A stretch of 64,000 bases of DNA from Eriocheir sinensis. Its lineage: Eukaryota > Arthropoda > Malacostraca > Decapoda > Varunidae. Shown here piece by piece: positions 50,391 to 64,000 of this stretch (position 1 is its first letter; every line of letters starts with the position of its first letter). The DNA is taken from positions 620,001 through 684,000 of the forward strand of contig NW_026111765.1 in the NCBI RefSeq assembly GCF_024679095.1, read 5' to 3'. The notes under the pieces are model-generated. The model ran no database searches and was not told where the DNA came from. It was given only the letters and a program-made list of their open reading frames with translations. The position numbers were made by a program, and so were the translations under genes.

Positions 50391-53300
50391 GAATACACAT
50401 AAAATAACGTAGATTTCTATAGAAATATATATATACAAAATACACATGAAATGTTGTAAATACGTATGAAACTATATATACAAAATACACATTAAATAAT
50501 GTAAATTCGTGTCAAAATAAATAATTAAAATATCAATGAAAGAATGGGTATTTGTATGAAAATACATATACAAAATACACATAAAATAACGTAAATTTGT
50601 ATAAAACTATATAAAAAAATACACAAAAATAAGTTAAATTTGTATGAAAATAAATATACAAAATACACATAAAATTAGGTAAATTTGTAAAGAAATACAT
50701 ATACAAAATACACATACAATAATGTAAATTTGAATGAAAATATATAAACAAATACACTTAAATTAACATAAATTTGTATAAAATATATATATAAAAAATA
50801 CTCATTAAATAATGTAAATATGTATAAAAAATATATATACAAAACACAAATAGAATAATGTAAAATCGTATTAAAATAAATATACAGAATGTAAATAAAA
50901 TAATGTAAATTTGTATGAAAATAAAGATTCCAAATACCCATAAAATAACGCATTTTTTATAAATATACAAAATACACATGAAAGGATGTAAATACGTATA
51001 AAAATATATATACAAAATACACATTAAATAATGTAAATTCGCATCAAAATAAATAAACAAAATGTCAATATAAGAATGTGTATTTGTATGAAAATAAATA
51101 AACAAAATACACATAAGATAACATAAATTTGTATGAAAATAAATATACAAAAAACACGTAAAATTAGGTAAATTTGTATTGAAATACATATACAAAATAC
51201 ACATAAAATACTGTAAATTTGAATGAAAATACATAAACAAATACACTTAAAATAACGTAAATTTGTATAAAAAAATATATACAAAACACAAATAGAATAA
51301 TGTAAAATCGTATCAAATAAATACACAGAATATTAATAAAATAATGTAAATTTGTATGAAAATAAAGAAGCAAAATACCCATAAAATAACACATTTTTTT
51401 TAAATATATATACAAAAATACACATAAAAAAATATTTATATTAAAATAAATATACAAAATACACATACAATAAGGTAAATCTGTATTGAAATAGATATGC
51501 AAAATACATATAAAACAATGTAAATTTGTTTCAAAATATATATACGAATACACATAAAATAACGTAGATTTGTATAAAAATATATATACAAAATACACGT
51601 AAAATGAAGTAAATACGTATAAAAAAATGTATACAAAATACATATAAAATAATGTAAATTCGTATCAAAATAAATAAACAAAATACCAATAAAAGAATGT
51701 GTATTTGTATAAATATAAATATACAAAATACACATAAAATAACGTAAATTTGTATAAAACTATATACAAAAATACACAGAAGTAATTAAATTCGTATGAA
51801 AATAGATATACAAAATACAGATAAAATAAGCTAAATTTGAATTGAAATGTATATACAAAATACATAAAATAATGTAAATTTGTATCAAAATATTTATAAA
51901 AATACATATAATAACGTAAATTTGTTTAAAAATATATAAACAAAATACACATTAAGTAATGTAAATACGTATAAAAAATATGTACAAAATACACATATAA
52001 TCATGTAATTCGTATCAAACTACGTAAATAAACAAAATAACAATAAAATAATGTAAATTTGTATGAGAAAACATATATAAATACATATAAAATAACGCAA
52101 ATTTCAATAAAAATATATGTCCAAAAATGAACGTAAAATAAATTAACTTTGGATAGAAATATATATACAAAACACACATTAAATAATGTAAATGCGTACA
52201 TAAAATAACCTAAATTTGTATAAAACTATATACAAAAATACACAAAAATAATTTGAATTTGTATGAAAAGAAATATACAAAATACACATAATATTAGGTT
52301 ATTTTTCTATTGAAATACATATACAAAATACACATAAAATAATGTAAATTTGAAAGAAAATATATAAACAAATACACATATAATAACGTAAATTTGTATG
52401 AAATATATATACAAAATACAAATTAAATAATGTAAATATGTATAAAAAAATATATACAAAACACAAATAGAATAATGTAAAATCGTATGAAAATATATAC
52501 ACAGAATATTAATAAAATAAATTAAATTTGTATGAAAATTAAGATGCAAAATACCGCATAAAATGACGCATTTTTTTTTTAATTATTGATACCAAAATAC
52601 ACATAAAATATTTGAATTTGTATAAAAAAAAATATACAAAATGCACATACAATAAGGTAAATTTGTATTGAAATAGATATGCAAAATACATATAAAATAA
52701 TGTAAATTTGTTTCAAAATATATATGCGAATACACATAAAATAACGTAGATTTCTATAAAAATACATATACAAAATACACATAAAATTAAGTAAATACGT
52801 ATAAAAAAATGTATACAAAATACACATAAAATAATGTAAATTCGTATAAATATAAATAAACAATATAGCAATAAAAGAATGTGTATTTGTATAAATATAA
52901 ATATACAAAATACACATAAAATAACGTAAATTTATATAAAACTATATACATAAAATAACGCAAATTTCTATAAAAATATATGTACAAAAATGAACATAAA
53001 ATAAATTTGCATAAATATATATATACAAAACACACATTAGATAATGTAAATGAGTATAAAAATATGTATACAAAATACCTATGAAATAATCTAAATTCGT
53101 ATCGAATTAAATTAAGAAAATACCAATATAATAATGTAATTTTGGATGAAAATATATATACAAAATACACATAAAATAACCTAAACACAAATACAAATAT
53201 ACACATAAAATAATTTAAAATTGAATGAAGTAAATATACAAAATAAACATAAAATAAGGTAAATTTGTAATGAAGTATATGAAAAAATACACATAAAATA

Positions 53301-53982
53301 ATATAAATTTGTATGAAAATATATATACAAATACACATTAAATAACATGAATTTTTAAAAAAATTGTATCAAAATATATACTTATACACACAATAAAATA
53401 ACGTAATTTTTTTATGAAAATATATATACAAAATACACATAAAATAATTTAAATACGTAGAAAAATATATATACAAAAAAACACCTAAAATAATGTAAAT
53501 ATGAATGAAAATATATAAACAAATACACATAAAATAATGTAAATTTGGATAAAATATATATACAAAATGAACATTAAATAATGTAAATATGTATAAAAAA
53601 AATATATTCAAAAAACACATAGAATAATGTTAAATCGTATCAAAATAAATCAAGAGAATATCAATAAAATAATGTAAATTTGTATGAAAATAAAGATGCA
53701 AAATATCCATATAATAACGCATATTTGCATAAAAATATATATACAAAAATACATATAAAATAATTAAATTTGTATTAAAATAGATATACAAAATGCACGT
53801 ACAATAAAGTAAATTTGTATTGAAATAGATATGCAAAATACACATTAATAATGTAAATTTGTATCAAAAAATATATACGAATACTCATAAAATAGAGTAA
53901 ATTTCTATGAAAATATACATAAAAAAAAGATATACAAAATACACATATAACTAGTTAAATTTGAATTTAAATACATGTACAA

Positions 53983-54960
53983 AAAACACATAAAATAATG
54001 TAGATTTGTATGAAATGAAAACAAATACATTTTATATAAAATATATATACAAAATACACATAGAATAATGTAAAAACATATCAAAACAAATACACAGAAT
54101 ATCAATAAAATAATGTAAATTTGTATGAAAATAAAGATGCAAAATACCCATAAAATAAAGCATATTTTTATAAAAATACATATACAAAAATACACATAGA
54201 TTAATCAAATTTGTATTAATATTAAAATACAAAATGCACATACAATAAGGTAAATTTGTATTGAAAAAATATGCAAAATACACATAAAACAATGTAAATT
54301 TGTTTCAAAATATATATACGAATACACATAAAATAACGCAGATTTCTATAGAAATATATATACAAAATACACTTGAAATAATGTAAATACGTATAAAAAT
54401 ATATATACAAAATACACATTAAATAATGTTAATTCGTGTCAAAATAAATAAACAAAATATCATGAAAAGAATGTGTATTTCTATGAAAATAGATATACAA
54501 TATACACATAAAATAACCTAAATTTGTATAAAACTATATACAAAAATACACAAAAATAATTTAAGCTTGTATGAAAATAAATATACAAAAAACATATAAA
54601 AATAGGTAAATTTGTAGTGAAATACTTATACAAAATACACATAAAATAATGTAAATTTGAATGAAAATATATAAACATATAGACTTAAAATAACGTAAAT
54701 TTGTATCAAATATATATACAAAAAAAAACATTAAATAATGTAAATATATATAAAAAAATATATACAAAACACAAATAAAATAATGTAAAATCGTATCAAA
54801 ATAAATACAGAAAATATTAATAAAATAATATAAATTTGTATGAAAATTAAGATGCAAAATACACATAAAATAACGCATTTTTTATAAAAATATATATACG
54901 AAAAAACATAAAATATTTGATTTTGTATTAAAATAAATAGATATACAAAATACACATAAA
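53983..54960. repeat. Direct duplication H, copy 2
   Basis: Partner of 13963-14940 at offset 40,020. Here the left end continues as satellite of the same polarity, while copy 1 starts at a polarity switch, so copy 1 is the transposed or truncated side. Confidence 0.88.
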
Positions 54961-56215
54961 ATAAGCTAAATTTGAATTGAAATATATATACAAAATACAT
55001 AAAATAATGTAAATTTGTATCAAAATACCTATACAAATACACATATAATAACGTAAATATGTATAAAAATATATAAACAAAATACACATTAAATAATGTA
55101 AATACGTATAAAAAAAATGTAAAAAATACACAAATAATCATGTAATTCGTATCAAAATAAATAGACAAAATACCAATACAATAATGTAAATTTCTATGAG
55201 AAAACATATACAAAATACATATAAATAACGCAAATATAAATAAAAATATATATAATATAATATATTTTTATATATATTTAAAATATTTAATGTATATTTT
55301 GTATATATATATTTTATCCAAATTTACGTGATTTTATATGTATTTGTTTATATATTTTCATACAAATTTACATTATTTTATGTGAGTTTTGTATATGTAT
55401 TTCAATACAAATTTGCCTAACTCTATGTGTATTTTGCATATCTATTTTCAAACAAATTTAAATTATTTTTGTGTATTTTTGTGTATATTTTTATACAAAT
55501 TTTAGTTATTTTATTTGTTTTTTGTATATATATTTTCCTACAAATATACATTCTTTTATTGGAATTTTGTGTATTTAATTTTTTACGAATTTACATTATT
55601 TTATGTGTATTTTGTATATATATTTTTCTACGTATTTAAACTATTTTATGTGTATTTTATATATACATTTTCATAAAAATTTACGTTATTTTATTGTGTG
55701 TATTCGTATATATTTTGAAACAAATTTTATACAAATTCATGTTATTTTATGAGTATTTGTATATATATTTTCATACAAATTTATATTATTTTATGTGTAT
55801 TCTTACATATATTTATTACAGATTTACCTTATTTTATGTTTATTTTGTATATTTATTTCATTCAATTTTAAATTATTTAATGTGTATGTTTGTATTTATA
55901 TTTAGGTTATTTTATGTGTGTTTTCTATATATATTTTCATCCAAAATTACATTATTTTATTGTTATTTTCTTAATTTAACTCGATACGAATTTAGATTAT
56001 TTGATAGTTATTTTGTATACATATTTTTATACTCATTTACATTATCTAATGTGTGTTTTGTATATATTTTTTTATGCAAACTAATTTTATATGCATTTTT
56101 GTACATATATTTTTATAGAAACTTAAAACGATATTTTATGTGTATTTTGTATACGTTTTCTCATACAAATTTACTTTATTTAATTAGTTTTTTGTTTATT
56201 TATTTTGATACGAAT
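54930..56215. repeat. Direct duplication K, copy 1
   Basis: Matches about 59800-61145 at an offset of about 4927-4956 (55427/60354 exact), including junction D. Confidence 0.85.
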
Positions 56216-58145
56216 GACTTGATTATTTGTGTATATGTATGTTTTTTCATACAAATTTATATTATTTCATTGGTATTTTGTTTATTTATTTTGATACGAA
56301 TTACATGATTATATGTGTATTTTGTACATATTTTTTATACGTATTTACATTATTTAATGTGTATTTTGTTTATATATTTTCATACAAATTTACCTTATTA
56401 TATGTGTATTTGTATAAATATTTTGATACAAATTTACTTAATTTATGTATTTTGTATATATATATTTCAATTCAAATTTAGCTTATTTAGTGTGTATTTT
56501 GTATATCTATTTTCATACAAATTTAATTACTTTTGTGTATTTTTGTATATAGTTTTATACAAATTTACGTTATTTTATGTGTATTTTGTATATTTATGTT
56601 TATACAAATACACATTCTTTTTTTGGTATTATGTTTATTTATTTTGAAACGAATTTACATTATTTTATGTGTAATTTGAATACATTTTTTTATACGTATT
56701 TACTTCATTTTTATGTGTATTTTGTAGATATGTTTTTATACAAATCTACGTTATTTTATGTGTATTCGTATATATATTTTGAAACAAATTTATTATATGT
56801 GTATTTGTATAAATATTTTGATACAAATTTACTTTATTTCATGTATTTTGTATATATATTTCAATTCAAAATTAGCTTATTTTATCTGTATTTTGTATAT
56901 CTATTTTCATACGAATTTAATTACTTCTGTGTATATTTGTATATAGTTTTATACAAATTTACGTTATTTTATGTGTATTTTGTATATTTATATTTATACA
57001 TATACACATTCTTTTTTTGGTATTTTGTTTATTTATTTTGATACGAATTTACATTATTTTATGTGTAATTTGTATACATTTTTTTATACGTATTTACTTC
57101 ATTTATTCATTTATTTATTTGTATATATATTTTTATAGAAATCTACGTTATTTTATGTGTATTCATATATATATTTTGAAACAAATTTACATTGTTTCAT
57201 ATGTATTTTGCATATCTATTTTAATACAGATTTACCTTATTGTATGTGTATTTTGTATATTTATTTTAATACAAATTAATTTTTTTATGTGTATTTTTGT
57301 AAATATATTTTTATAAAAAAAAATGCGTTATTTTATGGGTATTTTGCATCTTTATTTTCATAAAAATTTACATTATCTTATTAACATTCTGTGTATTTTT
57401 TTTGATACGATTTTACATTATTCTATTTGTGTTTTGTATATATATTTTTTATACATATTTACATTATTTAATGATTATTTTGTATATATATTTTATACAA
57501 ATTTACGTTAATTTAAGTGTATTTGTTTATATATTCTCATTCAAATTTACATTATTTTATGTGTATTTTGTATATGTATTTCAATACAAATTTACCTAAT
57601 TTTATGTGTATTTTGTATATTTATTTTCATACAAATTTATTTTTGTGTATTTTTATATATAGTTTTATACAAATTTACGTTATTTTATGTGTATTTTATA
57701 CATGTATTTTCATACAAATACACATTCTCTTATTGATATTTTCCTTATTTATTTTGTCACGAATTTACATTATTTAATGTGTATTTTGTTTATATATTTT
57801 TATACGTATTTACATCATTTCATGTGTATTTTGTATATATATTTCTATAGAAATCTACGTTATTTTAAGTGTATTCGTATATATATATTGAAAAAAATCT
57901 TCATTATTTTATGTGTATTTTGTATATATATTTCATTACAAATTTGCCTTATTTTATGTTTATTTTTATATCTATTTTTATTCAAATTCAAATTATTTTA
58001 TGTGTATATATTTATTTGTATATACGTTCTTTTATGTGTATTTTCTATATATATTTTCATTCAAAATTACATTATTTTATCGGTATTTTGCTCATTTTTT
58101 TCGATACGAATTTAGATTATTTCATGTGTATTTTCTATACATATA
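55259..58145 (+). repeat. 45-bp satellite, plus (block 47)
   Basis: Plus satellite with same-polarity joins near 56227, 56790 and 57110 (where a short TTTATTCATTTATTTATTTG run replaces a monomer). The end (about 57.3-58.2 kb) is a direct copy of 37.85-38.72 kb at an offset near 19,475. Confidence 0.9.
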
Positions 58146-58251
58146 CATATAGAGTAAATTTCTATGAAAATATATATTGAAAATACATATAAAATTATGT
58201 AAATAAGTATAAAAATATATATATCAAATACACATAAAAACATGAAAATTC
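58146..58251 (-). repeat. 45-bp satellite, minus (block 48, 106 bp)
   Basis: Two minus monomers after reverse-complement junction F, cut at CATGAAAATTCAATATAAAT. Confidence 0.85.
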
Positions 58252-61145
<2,894 letters not shown>

Positions 61146-62227
61146 ATTATTTGTGTATTTTGTACATATTTTTTGTATACGTATTTACATTTCTTAATGT
61201 GTATTTTGTTTATATATTTTTATACAAATTTACGTTATTATATGTGTATTTGTTAAAAATATTTTGAAATGAAACAATTTACTTTATTTTATGTATTTTG
61301 TATATATATTTCAATTCAAATTTTTTATTTAGCTTATTTTGTGTGTATTTCGTATATCTATTTTCATACAAATTTAATTACTTCTGTGTATTTTTGTATA
61401 TAGTTTTATACAAATTTACGTTATTTTATATGCATTTTGTATATTTATATTTATACAAATACACATTCTTTTATTGGTATTTTGTTTATTTATATTTATA
61501 AGAATTTACATTATTTTATGTGTATTTTGTGTACTTTTTCTATTCGTATTTACTTAATTTTATGTGTATTTAGTATATATATTTTATAGAAATCTACGTT
61601 ATTATATGTGTATTCGTATATATATTTTGAAACAAATTTACATTGTTTTATATGTATTTTGCATATCTATTTCAATACAAATTTACCTTATTGTATGTGC
61701 ATTTTGTATATTTATTTTAATACAAATTCAAATATTTTGTGTATTTTGGTATATATAATTTAAAAAAATGCGTTATTTTATAGGTATTTTGCATCTTAGT
61801 TTTCATACAAATTTACATTATTTTATTAATATTCTGTGTATATATTTTGATACGATTTTATATTATACTATTTGTGTTTTGTATATATTTTTTTATACAT
61901 ATTTTCATTATTTAATGTGTATTTTTTATATATATTTTATACAAATTTACGTTATTTTAAGTGTATTTCTTTATATAATTTCATTCAAATTTACATTATT
62001 TTAAATGTATTTTGTATATGTATTTCAATACAAATTTACCTAATTTTATGTGTATTTTGTATATTTATTTTCATACAAATTTAAATTATTTTTGTGTTTT
62101 TTTGTATATAGTTTTATACAAATTGAGGTTATTTTATGTGTATTTTCTATATCTAGTTTCATACAAATACACATTCTTTTATTGATATTTTGTTTATTTA
62201 TTTTGACGCGAGTTTACATTATTTAAA

Positions 62228-62271
62228 GGCTTCCTACAAATGAATAGACCATTTATTATTATTATTATTAT
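62228..62271. other. Non-satellite filler and (ATT)n at a join
   Basis: 62228-62250 has 10 G/C in 23 bases (contains GGCTTCCTAC and GAATAGACC), far above its surroundings, followed by about six ATT triplets to 62271. It sits between a GACGCGAG monomer and a TTTTATTGCTATTTTG monomer that are not normally neighbours, so it looks like insertion at a repair join. I recognise no mobile element end. Confidence 0.8.
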
Positions 62272-64000
62272 TTTATTGCTATTTTGTTTATTGATTTTGA
62301 TACGAATTACATGATTATATGTGTATTTTGTACATATTTTTTATACGTGTTTACATTATTTAATGTGTATTTTGTTTATATATTTTTAAACAAATTAACG
62401 TTATTAAATGTGTATTTGTGTAAATATTTTGATCCAAATTTACATTATTTTATGTATTTTGTATATTCATTTCAATGCAAATTTAGCTTATATTATTTTT
62501 ATTTTGTATATATATTTTCATACAAATTTAATTACTTCTGTGTATTTTTGTATATAGTTTAATACAAATTTACGTTATTTTATGTGTATTTTGTATATTT
62601 ATATTTATACAAATACACATTCTTTTATTGGTATTTTGTTTATTTATTTTGATACGAATTTACATTATTTTATGTGTATTTTGTATACATTTGTTTATAC
62701 GTATTTACTTCTTTTTATGTGTATTTTGTATATATTTTTATAGAAATCTACGTTATTTTGTGTGTATTCGTATATATATTTTGAAACAAATTTACATTGT
62801 TTTATATGTATTTTGCATATCTATTTCAATTCAAATTTACCTTATTGTATGTGCATTTTGTATATTTATTTTAATACAAATTCAAATATTTTATGTGTAT
62901 TTTGGTATATATATTTTTATAAAAAAATGCGTTTCTGTATGGGTATTTTGCATCTTAATTTACATACAAATTTACATTATTTTATTAAGATTCTGTGTAT
63001 TTATTTTGATACTATTTTACATTATTCTATTTGTGTTTTGTATATATATTTTTTCATACATATTTACATAGTTTAATGTGTATTTTTTATATATATTTTA
63101 TACAAATTTACGTAATTTTAGGTGTATTTTTTATATATTTTCATTCAAATTTAAATATTATTTTATGTGTATTTTGTATGTGTATTTCAATACAAATCTA
63201 CCTAATTTTATGTAAATTTTGTACATGTATTTAAATACAAATTTATTTAATTATATGACTATTTTGTATATCTATTTTCATACAAATTGAAATTAATTTT
63301 GTGTATTTTTGTATATATTTTTATACAAATATATTTTGTATTTTTTTTTCTTACATATAAACGTTCTTTTATCGTAGTTTTGTTTATTTATTTTTATACG
63401 AATTTACATTATTTTAGGTGTATTTGATATGTATATTTTTATACTTATTTATATCATTTTATTTGTGTTTTGAATATATATTTTCAACTCTATTTTATGG
63501 GTATTCGTATATATATTTTGATACAAATTTACATTATTTATGTTTATTTTGCATATCTATTTCAATACAAATTTACCATATTGTATGTGTATTTTGTATA
63601 TTTATTTTAATACAAATTTAATTATTTTATGTGTATTTTTGTAAAAATATGCGTTATTATTTGGGTATTTTGCATCTTTATTTTCATACAAATTTACATT
63701 ATTTTATTGATATTCTGTTTATTTATTTTGATACGATTTTACATTATTCTATGTGTATTTTGTATATATATTTTTATACACATTTACATTATTTAATGTA
63801 TATTTTGTATATATATTTTATATAAATTTACGCTATTTTATGTGTATTTGTTTATATATTTTCATACAAATTTACAATATTTTATGTGTAATTTGTATAT
63901 GTATTTCAATACAGATTTGCCTAATTTTATGTGTATTTTGCATATCTATTTTCAAATAAATTTAAATTATTTTTATGTATTTTTTATATATTTTTATACA

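Overview
The whole window is non-coding, extremely AT-rich satellite DNA. I find no gene, RNA gene, transposon or CRISPR array that I can support. It is built from a degenerate monomer of about 45 bp (mostly 43-47). The monomer has three parts in order: a TTTTATGTGTATTTTG-like part, a TATATATATTTT-like part, and an ATACAAATTTACATTA-like part. A typical copy that I counted has 6 G/C in 45 bases, and 25 T against 14 A, so each block has an obvious T-rich strand. This supports a eukaryotic nuclear repeat landscape (heterochromatin, subtelomere, centromere flank or sex-chromosome type). Nothing identifies the taxon, and I recognise no named satellite family.

Scale 1, the monomer: 45 bp is 15 codons, and the T-rich strand is poor in stops in all three frames. 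This yields many overlapping 60-215 codon open frames rich in F, Y, I, L, V and C. They are a by-product of the repeat and I annotate none as CDS. Scale 2, higher order: distinguishable monomer variants follow each other in a fixed order, giving a higher-order unit of about 15 monomers (about 0.65-0.67 kb). Landmarks are TACAAATACACATTC, TATTCGTATATATATTTTGA and ATGCGTTATTTTATGGG. Scale 3, polarity: the T-rich strand switches between plus and minus about 50 times, giving 51 blocks from about 40 bp to 5.2 kb. Many switch points are copies of the same junction; one, with CGTTTACTCATAC, occurs eight times counting both strands and one shortened form. Scale 4, duplication: blocks and junctions together were copied as multi-kb direct and inverted duplications.

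Main duplications: an inverted pair 32.2-38.7 kb / 50.0-56.8 kb (arms about 6.6 kb); 18.5-23.25 / 43.9-48.6 kb (about 4.7 kb); 7.35-11.0 / 26.5-30.0 kb (about 3.6 kb); a near-palindrome 15.4-17.6 / 18.5-20.5 kb; 3.0-5.0 / 41.2-43.1 kb; and 30.0-31.7 / 38.7-40.4 kb. Direct pairs include 6407-7283 / 8301-9177 (877 bp, 2 substitutions counted), 13.96-14.94 / 53.98-54.96 kb, 15.4-18.5 / 46.6-49.6 kb, 11.3-12.6 / 19.3-20.5 kb, and 54.9-56.2 / 59.8-61.1 kb.

Scale 5, microsatellites: long (AT)n tracts at 3119, 9175, 19195, 24855, 50233, 59028 and 59814 interrupt the satellite. Where a duplicated partner can be lined up, it has only the short TATATATA of a normal monomer, so these tracts look younger than the duplications. 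Small foreign or odd patches lie at 1755-2040, 43085-43316 and 62228-62271. Block and arm borders were read by eye and are good to roughly 10-30 bp for junctions and 50-100 bp for duplication ends.
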